From NCBI GenBank assembly GCA_964614095.1, contig CAZTJO010000001.1:135582-199581 (forward strand): a stretch of DNA of 64,000 nucleotides. The letters run 5' to 3'. The DNA comes from CAZWKX01 sp964614095 (GTDB taxonomy: Bacteria > Actinomycetota > Acidimicrobiia > Spongiisociales > UBA11373). The notes beneath the pieces were generated by a model. It made no database searches. It saw only the letters and a list, made by a program, of their open reading frames with translations, and was not told where the DNA came from. Both the position numbers and the translations under genes were made by a program. This document shows positions 18,465 to 27,550 of this stretch, in pieces. The stretch's first letter is position 1; each line of letters opens with the position of its first letter.

Positions 18465-19840
18465 ATGAGCAGATGGCGCAGGCGACGATGACGGCCCTGC
18501 GCCGGGCCCTGAGCCATCGGCGCCTCTACGGCAGCGAGCATCGGCTGGCCCAGATGGGCCGTGCCGAGGTTCACAAAGCGGCCAGCCGTCTTGCCGGAGA
18601 GGACGACCAGGTCGTGCTTACGATCCTCGATGACTCGCTCTATCTGAACCAGAACGTGCTGGCCAACACCTCGCTCGAATTCAACGGCCTGATCCGGGAG
18701 ATGGAGGATCGCGGCATCGAGTCGATCACCTTCCGCAAGCCGACGGCCGAAGGCGACATCGGCGAGCTGATCGAGATGATCGTCGGCACCGAGACCGCCT
18801 CCCCCGGCGGGACGGTCGTCCTCAACGAGAAACCCTGGAGCCAGGCCGAGCTGGCCGGCTCGGAGACCGCAGGGCTGCGCAGCTCCTACACGGCGTCACT
18901 CGACGTGCTCCGTTCGGTGGGCGTGGCGCTGAACGCCGGACAAGGCCTCGACCTCGACGGGGCCTCTACCGCGGTGAGCGCTCTGCTCGATCAGACGTTC
19001 GCCCAGCCCAGCGCGGCGCTGCTGCTCTCCAATGTGAAGAGCCACCACGAATACACCTTCTATCACTCCGTCAACACCTGCATCCTCTCGCTGGCGCTGG
19101 GCCGGCTCGTAGGCATTCCCGAGCGTGGTCTGCTGCTCATGGGCACCGGCGCCCTGCTTCATGACATCGGCAAGGTCGGAGTCTCCACCGCGGTGCTGCA
19201 GCATCCCGGACGTCTCAGCCCGGAACAATGGAACGAGATCAGGCGGCACCCCCAAATCGGTGCCGAAGCCATACTCGCCGCCGCCGGAGCGGGCCAGGAA
19301 GTGACCGCGGCCATCGCCTTCGAGCACCACGCCCGCTACGACGGATCCGGCTACCCACGTCTGATCTACAACGACCACACCCAGGGCGGCCACAAGGGCC
19401 CCCAGCACTTCTTCAGCCGGCTCGTGGCCGTGACCGATACATACGACGCCATCACCACTCGGCGCTCATATCGACGGGCTGAGCCCCCCAGTCGTGCCCT
19501 CCACGTGCTGCTGCAAGGTTCGGGCACCTCCTACGACCCCGATTTTGTACTCGCCTTCATCCACCTGATGGGCGTCTACCCGCCCGGATCCTTCCTCAGG
19601 CTGACCAGCGGCAAGATCGCCATGATCACCCATCCCGCCCAGGAGCCCGACGGCATGCCTGGAGCGGTCCTGGTTATCGACGAGGAAGACCGCCTCATCG
19701 ATGAGCCCGAGCTGATCACACTCGACCGGGGCTCCGTGGTGGAACCCCTCGCCGCCACGGCCGTCGGGGTCGAAGCGGCCGCGGTGCTGGAGAAGGTGGG
19801 GGCGATGACCATTCAGACGGTAACGGGTATACGCCGCTAG
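18461..19840 (+). CDS. HD-GYP domain phosphohydrolase (probable c-di-GMP phosphodiesterase)
   Basis: 459 residues. The N-terminal 150 residues are helical with no sensor domain recognised. The HD-GYP domain follows: HHEYTFYHSVNT, LLHDIGKVGVST with the metal-binding HD pair, and HHARYDGSGYP carrying the GYP motif. Such enzymes linearise cyclic di-GMP in the cytoplasm. Its substrate is predicted from motifs only; no GGDEF protein is nearby. It is coupled by ATGA to the HEAT-repeat gene and runs convergently into pheA, overlapping by 4 bases. Confidence 0.85.
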   Translation: MNEQMAQATMTALRRALSHRRLYGSEHRLAQMGRAEVHKAASRLAGEDDQVVLTILDDSLYLNQNVLANTSLEFNGLIREMEDRGIESITFRKPTAEGDIGELIEMIVGTETASPGGTVVLNEKPWSQAELAGSETAGLRSSYTASLDVLRSVGVALNAGQGLDLDGASTAVSALLDQTFAQPSAALLLSNVKSHHEYTFYHSVNTCILSLALGRLVGIPERGLLLMGTGALLHDIGKVGVSTAVLQHPGRLSPEQWNEIRRHPQIGAEAILAAAGAGQEVTAAIAFEHHARYDGSGYPRLIYNDHTQGGHKGPQHFFSRLVAVTDTYDAITTRRSYRRAEPPSRALHVLLQGSGTSYDPDFVLAFIHLMGVYPPGSFLRLTSGKIAMITHPAQEPDGMPGAVLVIDEEDRLIDEPELITLDRGSVVEPLAATAVGVEAAAVLEKVGAMTIQTVTGIRR

Positions 19841-20649
19841 CCGTTCGCCGCCCGGTAGGTGCCGAGGTGGTATAGATCCCCCACTGCCGATGGCGGCGGC
19901 ACAAGAGCCTTCTCCACGCCTTCGGGACCCGGTTCGTGGAGGAGATCGACGTAGAAGCGGTACGACCACGCAGATGTGTCGGGTCGCGACTCGATCCTGG
20001 TGAGGTTTGCCCCCCGCAAGCCCAGCTCGGTGAGCACGAGCGCCAGAGCGCCGGGGCGATGCCCGGTGGAGAAGGCAATCGAGCTCTTATTGTCCTCCGG
20101 TCCCGGATCAGGATGCCCGGGCGCAAGGACCACAAAGCGGGTGGTGTTGTGAGCGCGATCGACAACATCGGATAGCAGGGTCACCAGACCGTGCGCTTCG
20201 CCTGCCGCCGGTGGGGCCAGGGCGGCCTCATTGAGATCACCCCGCTGCGCCACCTCTCTCACCGCTCCTGCGGTGTCGTCGACCGACACCGGCTCCCAGC
20301 CCCTTGCTGCCAAGGTCTCCTTCGCCTGGGCGAGGGCCTCGGTGTGTGACAACACCCTCTTGATGCCGTCCAACTGGGCCCCGGGCAAAGCCAGAAGGGC
20401 ATGACGCACCTCGACAAGGTGCTCGGCCACTATCGAGGCATCGGCACCGGTCAGCCGGTCCAGAACCTCCAAAACGCTCCCTGTGGTCGAGTTCTCGATG
20501 GGCAGCACCAGCCGGTCTACCGCCTGGTCGGCCAGGGCGGTGAAGGCAGCGGCAAAGCTCGGCAGGCCCACGGGTTTGGCGTCGGGATACAGCTCCCTCA
20601 CGGTTCGATGGCTGTAGGAGCCCTCCTCGCCTTGATAGCCGACAAGCAT
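19837..20649 (-). CDS. pheA: prephenate dehydratase
   Basis: 270 residues. It converts prephenate to phenylpyruvate in phenylalanine synthesis. The catalytic domain starts GYQGEEGSYSH and includes VLPIENSTTGSV and the HNTTRFVVL segment. A C-terminal ACT domain carries the ESRP motif (RIESRPDTSAWSYRFYVD), which senses Phe in this family. The second ATG (20649) is preferred because GGAGGGG ends 6 bases before it; the first ATG abuts that site. It starts 12 bases after the aroF stop, so both are transcribed from the aroF leader. Confidence 0.94.
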   Translation of the reverse strand: MLVGYQGEEGSYSHRTVRELYPDAKPVGLPSFAAAFTALADQAVDRLVLPIENSTTGSVLEVLDRLTGADASIVAEHLVEVRHALLALPGAQLDGIKRVLSHTEALAQAKETLAARGWEPVSVDDTAGAVREVAQRGDLNEAALAPPAAGEAHGLVTLLSDVVDRAHNTTRFVVLAPGHPDPGPEDNKSSIAFSTGHRPGALALVLTELGLRGANLTRIESRPDTSAWSYRFYVDLLHEPGPEGVEKALVPPPSAVGDLYHLGTYRAANG

Positions 20650-20661
20650 GATCATCCCCTC

Positions 20662-21753
20662 CTAGCTGTTCGCCGCGGCAGGCTCGCCGGCGGGCCTGCC
20701 GTTCGCCAAAGCCCGCCGCTGGGCCTGACGAGAGTGCGTGAGGATCAGCTCGAAGATTTCCCTCACCCAACTCTCATCGATGCTCCACTGCTCGGCCTCC
20801 GCCGCCAACGTATCGAGAAGCTCTCTCTCGCGTCGCGACGAGTACAGAGGCATCCCCCGGGCCGCCTTGTTCAAGCCGACCTCGACGGAGTAACCCAGAC
20901 GCCGGGAGATAAGGCCGAGGATCTCCCGATCGACACGATCAATGTCATCGCGCACAGTGAGGACACCGAGCCGGTGCATAAGATCCTGGAACCCGGCCGC
21001 ATCGAGCTGCTGCGGCCCATCGGAGAGGGCCTGGCTGGGATCAGGGTGCACCTCAACCATCATGCCGTCGGCGCCGACGGCGCGGCCGGCCAGGCCGAGT
21101 GGCGCGATGAGGTCCCGGCGCCCGCTGGCATGACTGGGGTCGACGATCACGGGAAGGTGAGTCAACGCCTTCACTACGGGCACCGCGCTGATGTCGAGTG
21201 TGTTGCGGGTCTCGGTTTCGAAAGTGCGTATGCCGCGCTCACAGAGCACCACCCTCTCGTTGCCTTCGGCCAGCACAAACTCGGCGGCGAGCAGCCACTC
21301 CTCGATGGTGGCGGCCGGTCCCCGCTTCAGCAGGACCGGTTTCTGACTCCGACCGACGGCGCGCAGCAACGGAGAGTTGTACATGTTGCGAGCCCCCAGT
21401 TGGAGCATGTCGGCGTGGGCCGCGACGAGTTCCACCTGGTCCGGCTCCAGGACCTCGGTCACCGTAGGCAGACCGCTGCGGCGGCCGGCCTCCGCCAGCA
21501 ATCGCAGTCCCTCTGCACCCAGTCCCTGGAACGAGTAGGGCGACGTCCTCGGCTTGAAAGCGCCGCCGCGCAACATCGAGGCACCGCCCTCGGCCACGAT
21601 GCGGGCAGCCTCAAAAACCTGCTCGTCGCTCTCGACGGAGCAGGGACCGGCAATGACCGGATAGGAGCCGTCGCCAAAACGAACCGGCCCCACCTCTACA
21701 ACGGCGCCACAATCCCCTCGATGCAGGCTCTTGGGTGTGGATTGTTCGCTCAC
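20662..21753 (-). CDS. aroF: 3-deoxy-7-phosphoheptulonate synthase fused to chorismate mutase
   Basis: 363 residues. The N-terminal type I DAHP synthase domain (VIAGPCSVES, GGAFKPRTSPYSFQGLG, LLKRGPAATIEE, IVDPSHASGRRD) makes the first shikimate-pathway intermediate. A C-terminal AroQ-type chorismate mutase domain of about 90 residues (IDRVDREILGLISRRLGYSVEVG, YSSRRERELL) rearranges chorismate to prephenate. The fusion joins the pathway entry to the Phe/Tyr branch, and pheA follows directly. GTG start 21753, preceded by GAGAGG. Upstream lies a leader peptide and a terminator (see 21783-21948). Confidence 0.93.
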   Translation of the reverse strand: MSEQSTPKSLHRGDCGAVVEVGPVRFGDGSYPVIAGPCSVESDEQVFEAARIVAEGGASMLRGGAFKPRTSPYSFQGLGAEGLRLLAEAGRRSGLPTVTEVLEPDQVELVAAHADMLQLGARNMYNSPLLRAVGRSQKPVLLKRGPAATIEEWLLAAEFVLAEGNERVVLCERGIRTFETETRNTLDISAVPVVKALTHLPVIVDPSHASGRRDLIAPLGLAGRAVGADGMMVEVHPDPSQALSDGPQQLDAAGFQDLMHRLGVLTVRDDIDRVDREILGLISRRLGYSVEVGLNKAARGMPLYSSRRERELLDTLAAEAEQWSIDESWVREIFELILTHSRQAQRRALANGRPAGEPAAANS

Positions 21754-21782
21754 CGGCTGAGTCCTCTCTCACAGGGCTCCGG

Positions 21783-21815
21783 GAAAAAGAAAACCCGGAG
21801 CCGCGGCTCCGGGTT
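21783..21815 (-). terminator. intrinsic terminator in the aroF leader (attenuator)
   Basis: AACCCGGAGCC (minus strand, 21815-21805) pairs perfectly with GGCTCCGGGTT and is followed by TTCTTTTT, a textbook terminator placed 30 bases before the aroF start. A second copy of CCCGGAGCC lies just beyond at 21775-21783, so the 3' arm could instead pair downstream. It sits after the leader-peptide stop, as expected for attenuation. Confidence 0.85.
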
Positions 21816-21838
21816 CGGTTTCCTAGCTGCCTTGATGC

Positions 21839-21907
21839 TCAGCGCGTTCCCCTAGCCCGGGCCCGAGGCCCGGTAAAGGCGAAGCTGAACTCGTAGGCAG
21901 TGCTCAT
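21839..21907 (-). CDS. aroF leader peptide, Tyr/Phe-rich
   Basis: A 22-residue frame, too short for normal gene finding, that begins MSTAYEFSFAFTGP and ends in Arg-rich GTR. One Tyr and three Phe codons fall within residues 5-11. A CCGGGCC-TCG-GGCCCGG hairpin begins one codon after the last Phe, and a strong terminator follows the stop by about 23 bases. This is the standard layout for ribosome-mediated attenuation: a ribosome stalled at Tyr/Phe codons would alter the folding downstream. Corynebacteria have a comparable leader before an aroF gene. It is not expected to have any function as a protein. Confidence 0.8.
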   Translation of the reverse strand: MSTAYEFSFAFTGPRARARGTR

Positions 21908-21918
21908 AGCTGTTTCCG

Positions 21919-21948
21919 AGAATACAGTCTTCGGTCGCCAGGGGCCAA
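21919..21948 (-). promoter_or_regulatory. promoter of aroF-pheA
   Basis: TTGGCC (minus strand 21948-21943), an 18-base spacer and TATTCT (21924-21919). The leader ATG is 11 bases after the -10, so the transcript would be nearly leaderless. The spacing matches the ilvB, cimA and metX leader promoters. Confidence 0.6.
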
Positions 21949-21989
21949 ACCCTGACCGGAACCTCGCATCGCACCGCGGCCGGCGGGCG

Positions 21990-22898
21990 CTACACCAGAT
22001 CGAGCCAATCGTGGTGTTCCGCCAGTTTTCCGGTGATGGCATCCTCGTAGAGGCGTTGAGCGAGGCGGGTCACCGGACCCGGCTTGCCGGAGCCGATGGC
22101 GCGGTCATCGAGTTCTCTGATGGGGGTCACCTCGGCGGCCGTGCCGGTCAGAAACAGCTCATCGGCCTTGTACAGCTGCTCCTGGGTGAGATCGACCTCC
22201 CGCACCTCCACATCGGCTTCACCAAAAAGGGTCAGCAGCGTGTCTCTCGTAATGCCTTCGAGACATCCCACCGACAGCGGCGGCGTCAACGCCACACCGT
22301 CTTTGACCGCGAAGATGTTCTCGCCCGTGCCCTCCGAAACCAGACCATCACCGTTCAGCATCACCGCTTCGTCGTAGCCGGCTCGCACGACCTCCATCTT
22401 GGCGAGCACACTGTTGATGTAGACCCCGGTGACCTTGACGTTGGGAATCGATGCAGAGGAATAGCGCCGCCACGAGGAGACCTTGGCCCGAATCCCGTTG
22501 CGAACACCCTCTTCGCCCAGGTATCTCCCCCACTCCCAGGCGGCGATGGCGGTAGACACTTCCGCATCGGTCGTGGCCAGGCCCATGACTCCATCAAAAT
22601 AGGCGATGGGGCGGATGTACCCGGCCCCGAGCCCATTGGCGAGCAGTACGTCCTTGGTCGCCTGCCGAAGCTCGTCGACCGTCCACTCCAGGGGCAGGCC
22701 AATTGCGTCGGCCGAGTGATGAAGCCTCTCGAAGTGTTCGGACGACCGGAATACGGCCGGACCCTCGGCGGTGTCGTACGAGCGAATCCCCTCGAAGATG
22801 CCGGTTCCGTAGTGGAGAGCGTGGGTAAGCACGTGGGTGGAAGCGTTCTCCCACGGCACCAGCTCCCCATTGACCCAGATCGACTTCCCGCTAACCAT
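21990..22898 (-). CDS. ilvE: branched-chain amino acid aminotransferase
   Basis: 302 residues. It transaminates the 2-keto acids of Leu, Ile and Val, the last step of each pathway. Fold-IV PLP enzyme features: N-terminal WVNGELVPWENASTHVLTHALHYGTGIFEGIR, the PLP-binding Lys in YINSVLAKMEVVRAG, EAVMLNGDGLVSEGTGENIF and a GITRDTLL segment. It is the last gene of the ilvBNC-leuABCD operon; its ATG overlaps the leuD end by 8 bases. Confidence 0.95.
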   Translation of the reverse strand: MVSGKSIWVNGELVPWENASTHVLTHALHYGTGIFEGIRSYDTAEGPAVFRSSEHFERLHHSADAIGLPLEWTVDELRQATKDVLLANGLGAGYIRPIAYFDGVMGLATTDAEVSTAIAAWEWGRYLGEEGVRNGIRAKVSSWRRYSSASIPNVKVTGVYINSVLAKMEVVRAGYDEAVMLNGDGLVSEGTGENIFAVKDGVALTPPLSVGCLEGITRDTLLTLFGEADVEVREVDLTQEQLYKADELFLTGTAAEVTPIRELDDRAIGSGKPGPVTRLAQRLYEDAITGKLAEHHDWLDLV

Positions 22899-23532
22899 GT
22901 CTCTCCCCGTTGTTGGTTGCTCCTGAACCCCGCAGCGATGGCCTGAACCCAGGGCGAAGCTCCTCGTACTCAGTGATCATATGCGCTCGCTCCAGTGTCG
23001 CGGCAATGCCATCGATGCCATTGATGAGCGAATGCTTGACAAAGGGGTCGATATTGAAATCGGCATCGACACCGGGTGCCGAAACAGTCTGTGCCTCGAG
23101 GTCAACGGTCACGATTGCAGCCGGATCGTCCTCGGCGAGGGCGGCCAAGGCCTCCACCTGATCCGGCGCCAGTTCGACGGCGAGCAACCCGATCTTGCAG
23201 CAGTTGGCCCGGAAGATGTCGGCAAAGGACGGGGCGATGATCACCCGGAATCCCCGATCCTGCAGCGACCAAGGGGCATGTTCGCGGGATGAGCCGGAGC
23301 CGAAATTGCGGCCGGTGATCAAGACGCTTGCCTGGCGGTATTCAGGACGGTTGAGCACAAAAGATGCGATGGGCTCACCCTCCTCGTCCTCTGCCCAATC
23401 GGCGAAGAGGAAGCGCCCAAAGCCGGCGCGCTCGATGCGCTTGAGGAAACGCTGTGGGATGATCTGGTCGGTATCGATGTTCGGGCGCACGAGAGGTGCC
23501 ATACGTCCGGTGTGGGTCACCATCTTCTCCAT
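22891..23532 (-). CDS. leuD: 3-isopropylmalate dehydratase small subunit
   Basis: 213 residues. It is the swivelling domain partner of LeuC for isomerising 2- to 3-isopropylmalate. Recognised by NIDTDQIIPQRFLKR, GRNFGSGSSREHAPW and the FADIFRANCCKIGLL segment. The ATG 23532 overlaps the leuC stop as TGATG, which sets the start; the reading frame extends 67 codons upstream only as a shadow of leuC. Confidence 0.95.
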   Translation of the reverse strand: MEKMVTHTGRMAPLVRPNIDTDQIIPQRFLKRIERAGFGRFLFADWAEDEEGEPIASFVLNRPEYRQASVLITGRNFGSGSSREHAPWSLQDRGFRVIIAPSFADIFRANCCKIGLLAVELAPDQVEALAALAEDDPAAIVTVDLEAQTVSAPGVDADFNIDPFVKHSLINGIDGIAATLERAHMITEYEELRPGFRPSLRGSGATNNGERHG

Positions 23533-24965
23533 CACTGCCCCCAGACCCTCACGTCGACAAAACGGCCGCTGATCGCCGCTGCTGCGGCCATGGCCGGGCT
23601 CACCAGATGGGTGCGGCCCGCCGGGCCCTGACGCCCTTCGAAGTTCCGGTTCGAGGTGGAGGCACAGCGCTCGCCCGGGTAGAGCGAATCGCCGTTCATG
23701 GCCAGGCACATCGAGCATCCGGCATCTCGCCACTCAAAGCCGGCATCGCTGAACACCCGGTCGAGGCCCTCTGCCTCGGCCTGCGCCTTCACCAGCCCGG
23801 ACCCGGGCACAACCATGACGCTCACCCCGGGATGCACCTTGCGGCCGGCGGCGGCGGCGGCGGCGGCGCGCAGGTCTTCGATCCTGCCGTTGGTGCAGGA
23901 CCCGATGAACACCCGGTCGATGCCGATCTCGGTCATCGGTGTGCCCGGCTCCAGAGCCATGTATTCGAGAGCGCGGGCCACGGCCTGGCGCTCCTGTACA
24001 TCATCGAACTCATCCGGCGAGGGCACCGAGCCGCCGATCGGAACCGCCTGCGACGGGTTTGTGCCCCAAGTGACGTAGGGCTCAAAGCTGGCACCGTCGA
24101 AACGATGCTCGGTGTCGAATGCCGCCGCCTCGTCGCTGGCCAGCGAGCCCCAGTACTCCAGCGCCTGGTCCCACCCCTTGTCTTTGGGGGCAAAAGGGCG
24201 CCCATTGATATAGTCGGCGGTGGTGTCGTCGGGTCCGACCATGCCGGCCCGAGCGCCTGCTTCGATGGACATATTGCACACCGTCATCCGGCCCTCCATC
24301 GAAAGGGACCGGATGGCCGCGCCACGGTACTCGATCACATGGCCGGTGCCGCCGTCTACGCCGATGCGGGCTATGACACCGAGTATCAGGTCCTTGGCGG
24401 TCGCTCCCGGTGACAGCCGACCGTCGACCGTGATGGCCATCGAGCGGGGTTTTTGCTGGGGGAGGGTCTGCGTGGCGAGCACGTGCTCGACTTCGGAGGT
24501 GCCGATGCCCAGGGCCAACGCCCCCAAGGCCCCGTGAGTCGAGGTGTGGCTGTCGCCGCAGACGATGGTCATCCCGGGCTGCACCAAACCTTGCTCGGGA
24601 CCGACCACATGCACGATTCCCTGACGCGGGTCGTCCATCCCGAACACCGTGATGCCGTTCGCCTTGCAGTTGGCCATCAGGGTCTCCACCTGCTGTCTGG
24701 AGAGGGCGTCGGTAATGCCCCGACCGCGGTCGACGGTGGGTACGCCGTGGTCTGCGGTGGCAACGGTGAGATCGGGGCGCCTCACCGGACGCCCCGCATC
24801 ACGCAGCGCCTCGAAGGCCTGCGGCGATGTCACCTCGTGCACGAGGTGCAGGTCGATGTAGAGAAGATCGGGCTCGCCGGGCACCCGGGCCACGACGTGA
24901 TCCTCCCAAACCTTGTCGAAAAGCGAGCGGCCTTGATGCCGCTTCGCGGCCGGCGCTGGTTTCAT
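23532..24965 (-). CDS. leuC: 3-isopropylmalate dehydratase large subunit
   Basis: 477 residues, aconitase family. Iron-sulphur cluster cysteines are visible in IGSCTNGRIEDLR and AGCSMCLAMNGD, with substrate segments VCGDSHTSTHGALGALA and EGRMTVCNMSIEAGARAGM. It acts with LeuD in leucine synthesis. It starts by a 4-base ATGA overlap with the leuB stop. Confidence 0.96.
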   Translation of the reverse strand: MKPAPAAKRHQGRSLFDKVWEDHVVARVPGEPDLLYIDLHLVHEVTSPQAFEALRDAGRPVRRPDLTVATADHGVPTVDRGRGITDALSRQQVETLMANCKANGITVFGMDDPRQGIVHVVGPEQGLVQPGMTIVCGDSHTSTHGALGALALGIGTSEVEHVLATQTLPQQKPRSMAITVDGRLSPGATAKDLILGVIARIGVDGGTGHVIEYRGAAIRSLSMEGRMTVCNMSIEAGARAGMVGPDDTTADYINGRPFAPKDKGWDQALEYWGSLASDEAAAFDTEHRFDGASFEPYVTWGTNPSQAVPIGGSVPSPDEFDDVQERQAVARALEYMALEPGTPMTEIGIDRVFIGSCTNGRIEDLRAAAAAAAGRKVHPGVSVMVVPGSGLVKAQAEAEGLDRVFSDAGFEWRDAGCSMCLAMNGDSLYPGERCASTSNRNFEGRQGPAGRTHLVSPAMAAAAAISGRFVDVRVWGQ

Positions 24966-26023
24966 TGTGATCGCGCAGCGGTCAAGGCAGCGACCACAAG
25001 GTCTCCGACCTCTGATGTGCTCGCCCCCATGCGTCCCGCCCGCATCGAATCCAACGAGCCGGCCACCTCGGCCACGGCCGCCTCCAGCGCCGCCCCCGCC
25101 TCGGGGTGGCCGGTGTACTCCAGCAGAAACGCAGCTGCGGCGATGGCGGCCAATGGATTGATCTTGCCGGTGCCGGTGTATTTTGGCGCGGACCCTCCGA
25201 TGGGCTCAAACATCGAGATGCCTTCGGGGTTCAGATTGGCGCCGGCGGCGATGCCCAGACCTCCCTGGAGCACCGCCCCGAGATCGGTGATGATGTCGCC
25301 AAACATGTTCTCGGTGACGATCACGTCGAACCGCTCCGGAGCATCGACCATCCAGAGGCAGAGAGCATCAACGTTGGCGTAGTCGCAGGTGAGATCCGGG
25401 TGCTCGGCCGCGACCTCGTTGAAGACACGATCCCACAGATCGTGCGAGTGCACCAGCACGTTTGTCTTGCCGCAGAACGTGATGTGCCGATCGGGCCGGG
25501 TCTCGGCCAGCTCGAAGGCGTAGCGGACACACCGTTCCACGGCATGGCGAGTGTTGATGGAGGTCTCAATCGCCACCTCGCGCTCGGTGCCTTTGGCGGA
25601 GAAGCCCCCGGCGCCGACGTAAAGACCCTCGGTGTTCTCGCGCACCACGACAAAATCGATGTCCTCGGGCCCTTTGCCCCTTATGGGCGTCTCCACCCCC
25701 GGGTATAGCCTCACCGGGCGCAGGTTGATGTACTGGTCGAACTCACGGCGCAGCCGCAGGATGATGCCTTGCTCCAGGATGCCGGGCTTGACCTCGGGGT
25801 GGCCGATGGCGCCCAGATAGATGGCGTCGGCCAACGCAATCTCCTCCACGACGCTGTCCGGGAGCACCTCCCCCGTGCGTTTGTAGCGCTCACCGCCAAC
25901 GTCGTAGTGCTCGAGATCTACTGCGATGCCAAAACGCTCGACGACGGCGCCGAGCGCCTTCATGGCCTCGTCGGTCACCTCAGGGCCGGTTCCATCCCCG
26001 GGGATCACAGCAATGCGCATCAA
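24962..26023 (-). CDS. leuB: 3-isopropylmalate dehydrogenase
   Basis: 353 residues. It oxidises and decarboxylates 3-isopropylmalate to 2-ketoisocaproate. Motifs are AVIPGDGTGPEVTDEA, the substrate-binding LRLRREFDQYINLRPV, VRENTEGLY, and the metal/NAD region TENMFGDIITDLGAVLQGGLG followed by EPIGGSAPKYTG. ATGA overlap with leuA at 26020-26023 shows coupling. The related tartrate dehydrogenase function is possible by sequence, but the operon position makes leuB secure. Confidence 0.95.
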   Translation of the reverse strand: MMRIAVIPGDGTGPEVTDEAMKALGAVVERFGIAVDLEHYDVGGERYKRTGEVLPDSVVEEIALADAIYLGAIGHPEVKPGILEQGIILRLRREFDQYINLRPVRLYPGVETPIRGKGPEDIDFVVVRENTEGLYVGAGGFSAKGTEREVAIETSINTRHAVERCVRYAFELAETRPDRHITFCGKTNVLVHSHDLWDRVFNEVAAEHPDLTCDYANVDALCLWMVDAPERFDVIVTENMFGDIITDLGAVLQGGLGIAAGANLNPEGISMFEPIGGSAPKYTGTGKINPLAAIAAAAFLLEYTGHPEAGAALEAAVAEVAGSLDSMRAGRMGASTSEVGDLVVAALTAARSQ

Positions 26024-27543
26024 CTTGCTCCTGACGCCACGGTATCGCTCGAACTCGTCGCCACTCCCCCAAAAGCGGCGGTGAACGCCTTGGCTGATGC
26101 CGTCACCAGATCTTCGGAGACGCCGGATCCGCCAACCTCGCTGCCGCCGATACGCACGATCACCCGCACTTCATTCACACTTTCACCTTCCGCCGCCCGT
26201 ACGTCGTAGCCCAGAAGGGTTGCATGTACCCCAAAAGCCTGGCGTGCCGCGTCGAAGCAGGCCGTCACTGCAGGGTCGGCCTCCGCCCGGCCGTTGTGGC
26301 CGGCGGCGGCCGCCGGTACTCCCGACGGTCCTACCTCCCCGACTCGTCCGGCGGCCTGTACGGCGATCATGCGGGCGGTGCGCTCGGCAGCGGCTGCGTC
26401 GTATGCCACTGCCCGCATCTCGCTCTCGTCCAGGCGGCCCCGGCGTGAGGCCACGTCCTTGAAGCCGACGAAGGCCTCCTCGAAGTCGTCGCCTTCCAGC
26501 TGGATCCTCATCTTGCCCAGCAGATGCCCGAAGGCAGCTCGTCCCGAGTGTTTGCCCAGCACGATCCGCGAGCCTTGCTGGCCGACTGCCTCGGGGTCCA
26601 TGATCTCGTAGGTGCTCGGGTTCCTGAGCATGCCGTGCTGATGGATACCCGCTTCGTGAGAGAAGGCGTTCCGTCCCACCACCGCCTTGTTGTATTGCAC
26701 GGGGCACTCGGTCAGCTCCGCCACCAGGCGCGACGTCGCGAAAATCTCCTTGGTGTCGATCCCAATGTCGACCCCGTAGTGGTCAGCCCTCACCTTCAGG
26801 GCCATGGCGATCTCCTCAATGGCGGTATTGCCGGCGCGCTCGCCGATCCCGTTGATGGTCCCCTCGATCTGACGGGCTCCATTCGCTATGGCGGCGAGAG
26901 AATTGGCGACTGCCATGCCCAGGTCGTTGTGGCAGTGTGCCGAGATCACCACATCTTCACGGCCCTCTGCCACCTCGTCCGCCACCTGCCGTATCAGGGC
27001 ACCAAACTCTTCAGGAGTGGCATATCCGACGGTGTCGGGGATATTGATCGTGGTGGCACCGGCCTCCACGGCCGCTCTGCACACGGCGATCATGAAATCA
27101 ACGTCCGAACGAGTGGCATCCATCGGCGAGAACTCGATGTCGTCGCAGTAGCCGCGAGCCCGGGCCACATTCTCCTTTGCCGCCGCCATCACCTCATCGG
27201 GGCTCATACAGAGCTGATGCTCCATATGGATGGATGATGTGGCGATGAAGACATGGATTCGGGGATGCTCTGCGCCGCGCACCGCCTCCCACGCTCTGTC
27301 GACGTCGTCGGGCACGGCACGGGCCAGGGCTGCCACGACGGGCCCTCTCACCACCGCGGCCACCTTGGCCACGGCATCGGCATCCGCTTTGGACGACGCC
27401 GGGAAGCCGGCTTCGATCACATCCACGCCGAGCCTGGCCAACTGCTGTGCGATCGTGATCTTCTCCTCATCGTTGAGAACAATCCCCGGGGATTGCTCCC
27501 CGTCTCTCAACGTTGTGTCGAAGATCCTTACTCGGTTTGACAT
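26020..27543 (-). CDS. leuA: 2-isopropylmalate synthase
   Basis: 507 residues. It condenses acetyl-CoA with 2-ketoisovalerate to open the leucine branch. The HMGL-like barrel starts VRIFDTTLRDGEQSPG, with ISAHCHNDLGMAVANS and GERAGNTAIEE. It continues with the GxHQ loop AGIHQHGML, and a C-terminal Leu-sensing domain is present. The start at ATG 27543 follows TTTGAGGAG by 7 bases, so the longer frame to 27597 is not used. That Shine-Dalgarno is complementary to Leu codons in the leader peptide at 27618-27683. Confidence 0.95.
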   Translation of the reverse strand: MSNRVRIFDTTLRDGEQSPGIVLNDEEKITIAQQLARLGVDVIEAGFPASSKADADAVAKVAAVVRGPVVAALARAVPDDVDRAWEAVRGAEHPRIHVFIATSSIHMEHQLCMSPDEVMAAAKENVARARGYCDDIEFSPMDATRSDVDFMIAVCRAAVEAGATTINIPDTVGYATPEEFGALIRQVADEVAEGREDVVISAHCHNDLGMAVANSLAAIANGARQIEGTINGIGERAGNTAIEEIAMALKVRADHYGVDIGIDTKEIFATSRLVAELTECPVQYNKAVVGRNAFSHEAGIHQHGMLRNPSTYEIMDPEAVGQQGSRIVLGKHSGRAAFGHLLGKMRIQLEGDDFEEAFVGFKDVASRRGRLDESEMRAVAYDAAAAERTARMIAVQAAGRVGEVGPSGVPAAAAGHNGRAEADPAVTACFDAARQAFGVHATLLGYDVRAAEGESVNEVRVIVRIGGSEVGGSGVSEDLVTASAKAFTAAFGGVATSSSDTVASGAS

Positions 27544-27550
27544 GGCTTTA

